A stretch of DNA of 64,000 nucleotides. It comes from Rathayibacter sp. VKM Ac-2804 (lineage in GTDB: Bacteria; Actinomycetota; Actinomycetes; Actinomycetales; Microbacteriaceae). Location: positions 310,001 through 374,000 of the forward strand of contig NZ_CP047420.1 in NCBI RefSeq assembly GCF_009866655.1. Direction: 5' to 3'. A model generated the notes under the pieces. That model was not told the DNA's origin. It ran no database searches and was given only the letters and a program-made list of their open reading frames with translations. Of this stretch, positions 53,615 through 61,948 are shown piece by piece. A program made the translations under genes and the position numbers. The number at the start of each line of letters is the position of its first letter. The first letter of the stretch is position 1.

Positions 53615-54988
53615 TCACCGCGCCTCGCCCGCGCGGAACGCGGAGCCGGGGTGCCCGGCCGGCAGCGTGGGCACGCCGCGGCCGAGGATCCGCTCGCGCA
53701 TCGATCCGGAGCGGGGCGTCCCGGGCAGCATTCCGCGCTCGCGCAGCAGCGGCATCACCTGCTCGGCGAAGTCCCGGTAGGTCTCCCACGAGCCGTAGGT
53801 GTACTCGATCAGGAAGCCGTCGACGTCGGTCCGGTCGACGATCTCCTGCAGCTGATCGGCGACCGACTCCGCGGTGCCGGTGACCCGCATGCCGCCGATC
53901 GAGGACGTGATCACGTCGAGGATCTCGGCGACGGTCGGGCTGTACTCGGGCTGCTGGAACATCGCCAGCATGGTCTGCCCGACCTCGGTCGTCACCTCGG
54001 CGAGGGTCGCGTCGAGCGGGAACGACATCAGGTCGACGCCGCTCCACCCCATGAACAGCGCGGCGGCGGCCTCGCGCGAGGGCGTCGCGTCGAGCTCGGC
54101 GCGCAGGCGGGCCGCCTCCTCCTCCGTGTCGCCGACGATGATCGAGACGGAGGGGAGGACCGTGATGTGCCGCGGGTCGCGGCCGTTCGCCTCGGCCCTC
54201 GCCCGCAGGTCGGCCACGGTGGCGGCGGCCTTGCCGAGGTCGCGGTCCTGGATGAAGACGCACTCGCCGTACCGGCCGGCGAAGGCGCGGCCGGCGGAGG
54301 AGGTGCCCGCCTGCAGCAGCAGCGGGGTGCGCTGCACCGACGGGATCGCCGGGAAGTAGCCGTCGTAGCGGAAGTACTCGCCCTCGTGGGTGATGCGGTG
54401 CACCTTGGCGGGGTCGGCGTAGGTGCGGGTGGCCTTGTCGTAGACCACCGCGTCGTCCTCCCAGGCGCCCTCCCAGAGCTTCAGGCACAGCTCGACGAAC
54501 TCGGTCGCGCGGCGGTAGCGCTTGTCGTGGGGCGTGACTCCGTCGTGCCCGAGGAGCTTGGTGAGCGCGACCTGGTTGTCGGAGGTGACGATGTTCCAGG
54601 CGATGCGGCCCTTCGTCAGGTGGTCGAGCGTGGTGAAGGTGCGGGCGTTGAGGTAGGGCTGCTGTGCGGTGGTGGAGGCGGTGACGACGAAGCCGAGGCG
54701 GTCGACGGTCGCCGCGAGAGCGCCGACGAGGGCGAGCGGATCGTGGACGGGGACCTGCACGGCCTCGCGGATCACCACCTCCGGGACGTCGTCTCCGCTC
54801 ATCGGGTAGCCCAGCGCCTCGGCGAGGAAGAGGAAGTCGAAGCCGGCGTCCTCGAGCTTCCGGGAGAGGTCCTGCCAGTACTCGAGGGTGGCGAAGTCGC
54901 GGGTGTCGCCGCGCGGGTGGTGCCAGGCGTTGCTGATGAAGTTCGGCGTGAACTCCTCGAACGCGCCGAGGAAGATCTGCTTGGTCAC
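53615..54988 (-). CDS. LLM-class FMN-dependent monooxygenase (NtaA/SnaA/DszA type)
   Basis: A 457-residue two-component-type monooxygenase using reduced FMN. It has a TIM-barrel of the bacterial luciferase family: LDHLTKGRIAWNIVTSDNQ, LLLQAGTSSAGRAFAGRYGE, and YSPTVAEILDVIT. Homologues oxidise sulfur, nitrogen-acid or aminopolycarboxylate compounds. No flavin reductase is adjacent. It is divergent from an XRE-cupin regulator with two palindromes between. Confidence 0.92.
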   Translation of the reverse strand: MTKQIFLGAFEEFTPNFISNAWHHPRGDTRDFATLEYWQDLSRKLEDAGFDFLFLAEALGYPMSGDDVPEVVIREAVQVPVHDPLALVGALAATVDRLGFVVTASTTAQQPYLNARTFTTLDHLTKGRIAWNIVTSDNQVALTKLLGHDGVTPHDKRYRRATEFVELCLKLWEGAWEDDAVVYDKATRTYADPAKVHRITHEGEYFRYDGYFPAIPSVQRTPLLLQAGTSSAGRAFAGRYGECVFIQDRDLGKAAATVADLRARAEANGRDPRHITVLPSVSIIVGDTEEEAARLRAELDATPSREAAAALFMGWSGVDLMSFPLDATLAEVTTEVGQTMLAMFQQPEYSPTVAEILDVITSSIGGMRVTGTAESVADQLQEIVDRTDVDGFLIEYTYGSWETYRDFAEQVMPLLRERGMLPGTPRSGSMRERILGRGVPTLPAGHPGSAFRAGEAR

Positions 54989-55032
54989 GGTGCTGCCCTT
55001 CGACGGCGATCGGATGCTCCCGATCGGAGGGC

Positions 55033-55080
55033 TGATAACCTGGCGTTATCACCGTGGCCGATGATAACCAGGAGTAATCA
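55033..55080. promoter_or_regulatory. Two palindromes of the XRE-cupin/monooxygenase promoter
   Basis: TGATAAC-ctggc-GTTATCA (55033-55051) is perfect; TGATAAC-cagga-GTAATCA (55062-55080) has one mismatch. Same 19-bp format, 29 bp apart. Confidence 0.75.
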
Positions 55081-55110
55081 CCTGCCGCAAGAGCACCGCC
55101 GGGAGGACCG

Positions 55111-55698
55111 ATGAGCGACGACGCCGCGGAGGCCCCCGCCCTCGCCTCCGAGATCGGCCTGCTCGTGCGCGCCCTGCGCACCGCGCGCGGACTCTCGATG
55201 CGCGCGCTCGCGGCCGAGGCCGGGGTCTCGCAGCCGTTCCTCTCCAAGCTCGAGAACGGCCGCCTGCTGCCGAGTCTCTCCACCCTCTACGCGCTGGCCG
55301 CCGCGTTCGACGTGCCGCCGGCCGAGCTGGTGCCGGCGATCGCCTCCTCCGACGACACGACGCCGGAGGCGCACCTGCGCGCGAGCGACGCGCCGCACGC
55401 CCCGCGCGCGCGGCTGGTCGCGGGGGGACCTGGCCGGCGGACGGAGGCGTACCTCTTCACCGCGCAGCCGGGGCAGTCCGACGACGTCGACTTCGAGCAC
55501 CAGGGCGAGGAGTTCGTCTTCGTCACCGAGGGCACCGCCGTGCTGACCTACGCCGACGGCGCCTCGCACGCGGTGTCGGCCGGCGGATCGATCACCATCG
55601 AGACGACGCGCCCGCACCGCTGGTCGGTGCCGGCGGACGCCGACGGTCCGGCCCGCTACCTGCTCGTCACCACTCCTCCGGGCGCCACCGCGGGCTGA
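55111..55698 (+). CDS. XRE-family regulator with cupin domain
   Basis: A 195-residue protein. The N-terminal HTH_XRE (LRTARGLSMRALAAEAGVSQ, PFLSKLENGRLLPSLSTLY) is followed by a cupin (HQGEEFVFVTEGTAVLTY, HRWSVPADADG). Such proteins sense a small ligand in the cupin. It should bind the twin palindromes just upstream and control the divergent LLM monooxygenase. Confidence 0.92.
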   Translation: MSDDAAEAPALASEIGLLVRALRTARGLSMRALAAEAGVSQPFLSKLENGRLLPSLSTLYALAAAFDVPPAELVPAIASSDDTTPEAHLRASDAPHAPRARLVAGGPGRRTEAYLFTAQPGQSDDVDFEHQGEEFVFVTEGTAVLTYADGASHAVSAGGSITIETTRPHRWSVPADADGPARYLLVTTPPGATAG

Positions 55699-55815
55699 GG
55701 GTCGCCGCCCGATGCGATGCACCGCCCAGCATGCTTCCCGCAGTACGGGGATCCGGTACTCGCTTCCGACGAGGTTCGCGGACGCGGCCCCGAGACGGAC
55801 GATGTGCCGCGCTCC

Positions 55816-56445
55816 TCACCCTCCCTGGGTGAGGCTGGTGATCAGGTTGATGGCGACGGCGACGACGAAGGTGCCGAAGAAGTAGGACAGCAGAGCGTGG
55901 GCCAGGGCGATGCGGCGTGAGGGGGTGGAGGACTGCGTGATGTTGCTCGCGCTGTACGCCATCCCGATCGAGAACGCGGTATAGGCGAAGTCGCTGTAGG
56001 ACGGCTCCTCGTCCTGGTCGAAGTCGAAGCGGTGGTGGTCGTCGAGGTAGTACATGCGCGCGTACTTGAAGGCGTAGACGGTGTTGATGAGCGCCCAGGC
56101 CGCGACGACCCCGACGACCGCGAGGATCGCGGCCGCGGATCCGACGGGGTCCTTCTGCTGGCTGCGGAGGAGCGCGATGACCACGAGCACGAGGCTGAGG
56201 AAGGTGGCGGCGATGATGAGCGAGTCGACCAGCTTCCGGGACCGGTCCTCGTGGCGGGCGAGGTCGCGGGTGCGTTCCGGGTCGGCCGGCCACGCCGTCG
56301 ACCAGGCCCAGACGAGGAAGACCGCCGCGGCGATCGCCCAGCCGAGCAGAGGCGACAGATCGGGGACACCGAGGAGCGCGGCGATCGCCGCGACGGCTGC
56401 GCCGACGAGTGCGGCGACACCGGCCTTGACGGACAGGTGGGACAT
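55816..56445 (-). CDS. DUF1345 membrane protein (internal start)
   Basis: A 209-residue, about five-helix membrane protein: SPLLGWAIAAAVFLVWAWST, YLDDHHRFDFDQDEEPSYSD (loop with acidic residues) and LSYFFGTFVVAVAINLITSL. ATG 56445 has GGAAAGGA upstream, so it can be made on its own, although the frame is continuous with the LuxR gene. The function of the family is unknown. Confidence 0.85.
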   Translation of the reverse strand: MSHLSVKAGVAALVGAAVAAIAALLGVPDLSPLLGWAIAAAVFLVWAWSTAWPADPERTRDLARHEDRSRKLVDSLIIAATFLSLVLVVIALLRSQQKDPVGSAAAILAVVGVVAAWALINTVYAFKYARMYYLDDHHRFDFDQDEEPSYSDFAYTAFSIGMAYSASNITQSSTPSRRIALAHALLSYFFGTFVVAVAINLITSLTQGG

Positions 56446-57537
56446 GACGGTTCCTTTCCGATCGGTGGTTCGTCGTCCGGTCGCGGAGTGCCGTGATGCT
56501 CCGCGCCGAGCTGATCCGGGGCGGACTCCTCCGGCCCGGGCTCGCGAGAGGGGGACGTAGAGGCCGGCGCGCTCGGCGCGGACGGCGGCGAGCGTGCGCG
56601 ACGTGGCGTCCAGCTTGACCAGGATGTGCTCGAGGTGAGCGGCGACCGTGCGGGGAGCGACTCTCAGCGCCCGGGCGATCTCGAGATTGGAGCACCCCTC
56701 GATCACGTGGCCCAGCACCTCGAGCTCCCGCGGTGTCAGGCCCCGCAGGCGTGTCGCGGGGGAGAGCACGACGACTCCGCGGCTCACTGCGGCGAGGTCT
56801 CTCTCGCAGGCCAGCACCGTCACCCGCACGTAGCCGTCCGGCGACTGCCGGCGTCCGCGGGGCCACAGGAACGAGGCGTAGTTCCGCCCCTCGGCGAGGG
56901 CGTCCCTCGCAGCGTCGATCAGAGCCGAATCGGCGGCGAGCAGCTCGTCCGCGGAGAGGCCCGGAAGGGAGGCGACGCCGTGGTCGGGCAGGAGGACCAC
57001 GCCTGCTCCGGCTCCGTTGACGACCGAGGCCGACGCGGCGAGCGAGCGGACGGGGTCGATGCCCGACGTGAGCGTCGGCACGAGTCGAGCGAGGCGTCGG
57101 CGGACCGCCGGCGACGGTGGTTCCGCGCTCCGGAACAGCACCGTCATGAAGCCCACGTGCCGGCCCCCGTCCTCGAACAGAGCGACGGACAGGGTCTCGT
57201 GGAATCCCGCGGGGAGCAGGCACTCCGCCCAGGTCTGCAGGTCCCTCGGGGAGTAGGGGACGTCCGACAGGCTGGTGGGGGGCCGATCGCGATCCGCACC
57301 GGTCCTCTCGATGTCGAGCGCCATCTGCGGACCGCTCAGGTAGCGGACGCAGGACTCGTCGAGGTCGGTGCTCGCGACCGAGCGGTACCCCGTGCCGTTC
57401 GGCTCGGCCAGTGCCAGCCACGCGCCGTCGAAGGGGATGTGCTGGTGCAGCTCGTCCAGCATCGCCTGAGCCCGCTCGCGGACCGGGCCGGGGCGCGCGG
57501 CCGTCTCGGCGAGTTGGAGCGCAGCAGTTCGTGACAC
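55816..57537 (-). CDS. GAF/LuxR-type regulator whose frame runs into DUF1345
   Basis: A 573-codon frame. The first about 330 residues are a GAF-like N-terminal domain and a C-terminal LuxR helix-turn-helix (LTPRELEVLGHVIEGCSNLE, IARALRVAPRTVAAHLEHIL). About 37 low-complexity residues follow, then an in-frame Met that begins a DUF1345 membrane protein. LuxR proteins normally stop soon after the HTH, so either the stop was lost and a fusion is made, or two proteins are produced from separate starts. Confidence 0.8.
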   Translation of the reverse strand: MSRTAALQLAETAARPGPVRERAQAMLDELHQHIPFDGAWLALAEPNGTGYRSVASTDLDESCVRYLSGPQMALDIERTGADRDRPPTSLSDVPYSPRDLQTWAECLLPAGFHETLSVALFEDGGRHVGFMTVLFRSAEPPSPAVRRRLARLVPTLTSGIDPVRSLAASASVVNGAGAGVVLLPDHGVASLPGLSADELLAADSALIDAARDALAEGRNYASFLWPRGRRQSPDGYVRVTVLACERDLAAVSRGVVVLSPATRLRGLTPRELEVLGHVIEGCSNLEIARALRVAPRTVAAHLEHILVKLDATSRTLAAVRAERAGLYVPLSRARAGGVRPGSARRGASRHSATGRRTTDRKGTVMSHLSVKAGVAALVGAAVAAIAALLGVPDLSPLLGWAIAAAVFLVWAWSTAWPADPERTRDLARHEDRSRKLVDSLIIAATFLSLVLVVIALLRSQQKDPVGSAAAILAVVGVVAAWALINTVYAFKYARMYYLDDHHRFDFDQDEEPSYSDFAYTAFSIGMAYSASNITQSSTPSRRIALAHALLSYFFGTFVVAVAINLITSLTQGG

Positions 57538-57769
57538 GGGACTCGACCACCTCAGGACCAGGGGCAGGGGAAACGGAGGGATTGTCCGAAGACCGGTGCT
57601 ACTGGGGTACCACCAGGAGCCCCTTCACGGGGACCCCCTCGACGGCAGACCGCATCGGCAGGTCTGCCGATGGCGCTCCCCTCTCCGCAGGGCGTGACAT
57701 GGGCGTGTCGCGCGGTCGACCGGGCCGCGGAACGTTCGAGAGCACGTCGCGCACGGGAGGGGAACGAGC

Positions 57770-58921
57770 ATGAGAGCAGTGGTGTACGAGGGGCCGCGCA
57801 CAGTCGCGGTGAGAGACGTCCCGGATGCGCGGATCGAGCGCTCCACCGACGTGCTGGTGCGCATCACGACCACGAACATCTGCGGGTCGGACCTGCACAT
57901 GTACGAGGGGCGCACCAGCTTCGAGACCGGGCGGTGGTTCGGTCACGAGAACATGGGCGAGGTGATCGAGGTCGGCGACGGCGTCGACAAGGTCGCGGTG
58001 GGGGATCACGTCGTCCTGCCGTTCAACGTGGCGTGCGGGCACTGCAAGAACTGCGAGCGCGGGCTGACCAACTACTGCCTCACCGCTCAGCCCGTCCCCG
58101 AGTGGGCCGGTGCGGCCTACGGCTTCGCCGACATGGGACCGTGGGCCGGAGGCCAGGCCGAGCTGCTGCGGGTGCCCTGGGGGGACTTCAACTGCCTCCG
58201 CCTGGGAGAGGACGCGGAGGAGAAGGCCGCCGACTACGTGATGCTCGCCGACATCTTCCCGACCGGCTATCACGCGACGGAGATGGCGGGGGTGAAGCCC
58301 GGGGACCAGACCGTGATCTACGGTGCCGGCCCCGTCGGACTGATGGCCGCGCTGTCCGCCACCATCAAGGGTGCGAGCAAGGTCATGGTCGTGGATCGGC
58401 ACCCGGACCGTCTTCGACTGGCGGAGTCCCTCGGCGCGATCGCCATCGACGACTCGAAGGTCGATCCTGTGGAGGCCGTCCTGGAGTACACCATGGGGCT
58501 CGGCGCCGACAACGGCTGCGAGTGCGTCGGCTATCAGGCGCACGACTCCGGCGGCGACGAGCAGCCGAACCTCACGCTGAACCGCCTGGTCCAGTCGGTG
58601 CGCTTCACCGGGCGGATCGGCACCGTCGGCGTCTTCGTCCCGCAGGACCCCGGTGGTCCCGACGGGCTCGCGAAGGAGGGGCGGATCGCCTTCGACATCG
58701 GCTTGCACTGGTTCAAGGGCCAGACCATGGGCACCGGACAGGCGCCCGTCAAGAAGTACAACCGCCGGCTCCGCGATCTGATCGCCGCGGGAAAGGCGAC
58801 GCCGTCGTTCCTCGTCAGTCACGAGCTGCCGCTCGAGCAGGCACCGGACGCCTACGAGCACTTCGACAATCGGGACGACGGCTGGACCAAGGTCGTCCTC
58901 AAGCCGGGAAAGGCGGCGTGA
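57770..58921 (+). CDS. Zinc alcohol dehydrogenase, glutathione-independent formaldehyde dehydrogenase type
   Basis: A 383-residue medium-chain dehydrogenase: ICGSDLHMYEG (catalytic Zn), GHENMGEVIEVG, structural-Zn Cys cluster CGHCKNCERGLTNYC, and GAGPVGLMAA for NAD. It matches the FdhA-like group that oxidises formaldehyde or aldehydes. The stop overlaps the start of the next gene. First of a three-gene operon. Confidence 0.92.
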   Translation: MRAVVYEGPRTVAVRDVPDARIERSTDVLVRITTTNICGSDLHMYEGRTSFETGRWFGHENMGEVIEVGDGVDKVAVGDHVVLPFNVACGHCKNCERGLTNYCLTAQPVPEWAGAAYGFADMGPWAGGQAELLRVPWGDFNCLRLGEDAEEKAADYVMLADIFPTGYHATEMAGVKPGDQTVIYGAGPVGLMAALSATIKGASKVMVVDRHPDRLRLAESLGAIAIDDSKVDPVEAVLEYTMGLGADNGCECVGYQAHDSGGDEQPNLTLNRLVQSVRFTGRIGTVGVFVPQDPGGPDGLAKEGRIAFDIGLHWFKGQTMGTGQAPVKKYNRRLRDLIAAGKATPSFLVSHELPLEQAPDAYEHFDNRDDGWTKVVLKPGKAA

Positions 58922-59388
58922 TCATGGCGGGCAGAGCGGCTGCGGCTGTCGGAGTCGGCATCGCAGGGGTCGCGGTGGGCCTCGTCGCCCGTTCCCTCGT
59001 GAAGAAGGAACGGGAGTCCGACGGGGACGGGCCGCACCCGGAAGGGTGGAAGGCGGTCACCGTCCTGGGCGAGGCCCGGGACTTCGAGAGCGGCGGGTAT
59101 CCCGAGCCGCTGGCGCGTCTGGCGGAGTCGCTCGAGATCCGGATCGATCCGGCCCCCGGGGACAAGGGCTTCGAGGTGCACGCCCGGGTCCGCGAGGGTG
59201 CCGATCCCGGGGTGGACGACGATCCGGGCAAGGCGCTGCGCGCGGCTCTGCGCGACGCCAAGCAGATCTTCGAGACGGGCGAGGTCCTGCGGGCGACCCC
59301 GAGACCGCACGGAGAACGACCGCGCACCCTGCTCGGTGGCGCGGTCGACGAAGCAGAGGACGAGGCGAAAGGCGGAGGTGTGCTGTGA
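58918..59388 (+). CDS. Small anchored protein of the dehydrogenase operon
   Basis: A 156-residue protein from GTG 58918 (or ATG 58924). It has one N-terminal helix (AAAAVGVGIAGVAVGLVARS) and a polar, acidic C-terminal part. Its stop overlaps the second dehydrogenase start (GTGCTGTGA). No family recognised; it may be a membrane tether for the dehydrogenases. Confidence 0.75.
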   Translation: MIMAGRAAAAVGVGIAGVAVGLVARSLVKKERESDGDGPHPEGWKAVTVLGEARDFESGGYPEPLARLAESLEIRIDPAPGDKGFEVHARVREGADPGVDDDPGKALRAALRDAKQIFETGEVLRATPRPHGERPRTLLGGAVDEAEDEAKGGGVL

Positions 59389-60554
59389 AGGCTCTGTGCT
59401 GGACCGGAGTGAACGAGCTCTCGGTCGAGACCGTCGAGGATCCCGGGATCCTCAATGCTCAGGACGCGATCGTCAAGGTGACCCTGAGCACGAGCTGCGG
59501 CTCGGATCTCCACCTCCTCGGCGGGTACGTCCCGACCATGCGAGCGGGCGACGTGCTCGGGCACGAGTTCATCGGCGAGATCGTCGAGGTCGGATCGGCC
59601 GTCACGAAGCACCGGGTCGGCGACCGTGTCGTGGTCTGCTCGTTCATCAGCTGCGGGAGGTGCTGGTACTGCCGCAACGAGCTCTACTCCCTGTGCGACA
59701 ACGGCAACCCGAACGCGGGGATCCCCGAGATGCTCTGGGGCCAGGCGCCGGGCGGCTGCTACGGCTACTCCCACGCGCTGGGCGGATGGGCCGGCAGCCA
59801 CGCCGAGTACATCCGCGTGCCGTACGCCGACCAGGGCGCCTTCCCCGTTCCCGACGGGATCAGCGACCAGCGGGCGCTCTTCGCCTCCGACGCCGCTCCG
59901 ACCGGATGGATGGGAGCGGACCTCGGCGGCGTCCGGCCCGGAGACACCGTCGCGGTCTGGGGCGCCGGCGGTGTCGGGCAGATGGCGGCGCGCGCGTCGC
60001 TGCTGCTCGGCGCCGAGCGCGTCATCGTGATCGACCGCTTCCAGGAGCGGCTGACCCAGGTCGAGCAGGTCATCGGCGCGGAGACCATGAACTACGAGAC
60101 CAGCGAGGTGACGGCAGAGCTCCGCGAGCTGACGGGCGGACGCGGCCCCGACGTGTGCATCGAGGCGGTCGGCATGGAGGCGCACCGCGACGGACCCGAC
60201 TTCGCCTACGACCAGCTGAAGCAGCAGCTGCGGCTGCAGACGGACAGACCCACCGCCGTCCGTGAGGCGATCTTCGCCGCGCGCAAGGGCGGCAGCGTCT
60301 TCGTGCTGGGCGTCTTCGGCGGCTTCGTCGACAAGTTCCCCCTGGGGGCGGTGATGAACAAGGGCCTCACGCTCCGGTCGGCTCAGCAGCACGGGCACCG
60401 GTACATCCCGATGCTCCTCGAGAGGATGGCGCGGGACGAGATCGTCACCGAGCACCTCGCCACGCACGTCCTGCCGCTCGAGGACGGCCCCGCCGGCTAC
60501 GCCATGTTCAAGGAGAAGACCGACGGGTGCGTGCGCGCGGTCTTCCGGCCCTGA
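59385..60554 (+). CDS. Zinc-dependent alcohol/formaldehyde dehydrogenase, second copy
   Basis: A 389-residue enzyme from GTG 59385: TSCGSDLHLLGG, GHEFIGEIVEVG, CGRCWYCRNELYSLC (structural zinc) and WGAGGVGQMAAR. A paralogue of the enzyme at 57770 with the same fold. Two such genes with a membrane protein between suggest aldehyde stress or C1 detoxification. Confidence 0.92.
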   Translation: MKALCWTGVNELSVETVEDPGILNAQDAIVKVTLSTSCGSDLHLLGGYVPTMRAGDVLGHEFIGEIVEVGSAVTKHRVGDRVVVCSFISCGRCWYCRNELYSLCDNGNPNAGIPEMLWGQAPGGCYGYSHALGGWAGSHAEYIRVPYADQGAFPVPDGISDQRALFASDAAPTGWMGADLGGVRPGDTVAVWGAGGVGQMAARASLLLGAERVIVIDRFQERLTQVEQVIGAETMNYETSEVTAELRELTGGRGPDVCIEAVGMEAHRDGPDFAYDQLKQQLRLQTDRPTAVREAIFAARKGGSVFVLGVFGGFVDKFPLGAVMNKGLTLRSAQQHGHRYIPMLLERMARDEIVTEHLATHVLPLEDGPAGYAMFKEKTDGCVRAVFRP

Positions 60555-60563
60555 GCGTCGAGG

Positions 60564-60893
60564 GTGCCGCTCCTCCTCCGCCCTCACGGTCGGCACGACC
60601 CCTGGCCGTGGCTGCGCTACTTCGTCGCCGTCCTGAAGGACTCCTACGAGCGGTTCGCCGCGGTCACTGCCGCGAACCGCTCCTCCGGAAGCAAGCAGGA
60701 CCGAGTCCGCGACTACGTCACGAATCACGCCGCCCCGACGTTCCGCATCGCCGACGTCCGCGCCGCCCTGCCCGGCGTCAGCGATCAGACCATCCGCCTC
60801 GCCCTCGACCAGCTCCGCGTCGCCGGCGTCGTGCGGTCCGACGGGGCCGGCCGCACCGCGACGTGGACCCGGATCGGCGGCACCTCGACCTGA
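60564..60893 (+). pseudogene. C-terminal fragment of a Fic-family protein
   Basis: The frame starts PWPWLRYFVAVLKDSYERF and ends with a winged-helix (FRIADVRAALPGVSDQTIRL), the usual tail of Fic-HTH proteins. The catalytic HxFx(D/E)GNGRxxR motif and the first about 200 residues are missing. A remnant. Confidence 0.6.
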
Positions 60894-61001
60894 TCCGGAG
60901 AGGACGACCGCGCGCCCTGCGCGGCCGCATCTGGTTCGATGGACGTGCGCGTGCCTCCGATCTGCGGCGCGCTGCCGCTCGAGGAAAGGTCGTCGGAACC
61001 C

Positions 61002-61349
61002 GTGGTCTCCCAGCTCGTACTCGTGGACGATCTCACCGGGGCGCCCATCGCCGCCGGACGCGGCGGGACGGTGTCCTTCTCGGTCGGGGACGACGCGTAC
61101 GAGATCGACCTGTCCGCGGCGAACATCGGGCACCTGCACCGGGCGCTCGCGCCGTTCGTGGACGCGGCCCGGCCGCTGTCCGAGGCGCCGGCCCGGTCCC
61201 GGGTGACGCCGATCGCCGCGAGCGCCGGGCGCAAGAGCCCCGAGATGCTCGCCGCGATCCGGCACTGGGCGCGGCGGCATGGCTACGAGGTCCCGCGCTC
61301 CGGCCGAGTGCCCTCGGACGTGCAGGCCGCGTACGACGCGGCGCACTGA
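61002..61349 (+). CDS. lsr2: Lsr2-family nucleoid protein
   Basis: A 115-residue protein from GTG 61002; ATG 60939 would add 21 residues. The N-terminal dimerisation part (SFSVGDDAYEIDLSAANIGH) and the C-terminal AT-rich-DNA-binding domain (IRHWARRHGYEVPRSGRVPS, DVQAAYDAAH) match Lsr2. The usual binding motif RGR is S-GRV here (RSGRVPSDV), a variation. Lsr2 silences AT-rich, often foreign, genes. A long hairpin follows. Confidence 0.9.
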   Translation: MVSQLVLVDDLTGAPIAAGRGGTVSFSVGDDAYEIDLSAANIGHLHRALAPFVDAARPLSEAPARSRVTPIAASAGRKSPEMLAAIRHWARRHGYEVPRSGRVPSDVQAAYDAAH

Positions 61350-61357
61350 TCGGGGCC

Positions 61358-61398
61358 GGTGCTCTCGGCCGCAGTCCCCCGATGCGGCCGAGAGCACC
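61358..61398. terminator. Perfect 16-bp hairpin after lsr2
   Basis: GGTGCTCTCGGCCGCA (61358-61373) pairs exactly with TGCGGCCGAGAGCACC (61383-61398) with a 9-base loop, 8 bases past the stop. No T tract follows, so it is an L-shaped or GC-type terminator, or an RNA structure. Confidence 0.7.
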
Positions 61399-61544
61399 TC
61401 GGCACCGACGTCCTCGTCGGTCCGCCTCGCGGCGTCGGCGGAGCCCCCACTCCTCGGCCGCCCCTCCACAGTAGGTTTCCGCGGCGATATCCGCCATCTG
61501 TCGTTTTGCGCCATCGGGTCGATTCGCGGTGGCGGACGGGCCTT

Positions 61545-61561
61545 CCTAGGCTCGGAGGATG
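61545..61561 (+). promoter_or_regulatory. Leaderless promoter of the SdpI gene
   Basis: TAGGCT followed by CGGAGG and ATG (61559): the -10 is 6 bases before the start codon, as for the IclR gene and 34462-34899. Confidence 0.5.
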
Positions 61562-61948
61562 AACGAGGACGTGATCGGTCGGATCGTGCTGGGCCTGGTC
61601 ATGCTGGGCTCGGGGGTGCTGGTGCTGTGGGCGGCGCGGGCAGCGGCGAGCGGGCGGCTGGGGCGCAACCAGGTCGCGGGCATCCGCACGGCGTCGACGC
61701 TCGCGAGCGACGCCGCCTGGCTCGCCGCGCATCGGCGCGCGGAGCGGTCGACCCTCGCGGCCGGCGTGTGCGCGATCGTCTCCGCGGTGCCCGCGGTGCT
61801 GCCCGTGCCGATCGGAGCGGTGCTGGTCTCGGTGCTCGTCGGGTGTCTCGCGATCCTCGGGTTCGTGGTGCACGGGGCCGTGGTCGGCGGGCGGGCGGCG
61901 CGCGAGGCCGAGGCGGGCGAGCAGGGGCGGTCTCGGCAGGGGAGCTAG
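61559..61948 (+). CDS. SdpI-family membrane protein
   Basis: A 129-residue protein with about three helices; the motif SGRLGRNQVAGIRTASTLAS, then AWLAAHRRA, fits the SdpI/YhfL-like family, of which the Bacillus member gives immunity to the SdpC toxin. No toxin gene is nearby. The last four bases overlap the convergent exporter stop. Confidence 0.8.
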   Translation: MNEDVIGRIVLGLVMLGSGVLVLWAARAAASGRLGRNQVAGIRTASTLASDAAWLAAHRRAERSTLAAGVCAIVSAVPAVLPVPIGAVLVSVLVGCLAILGFVVHGAVVGGRAAREAEAGEQGRSRQGS

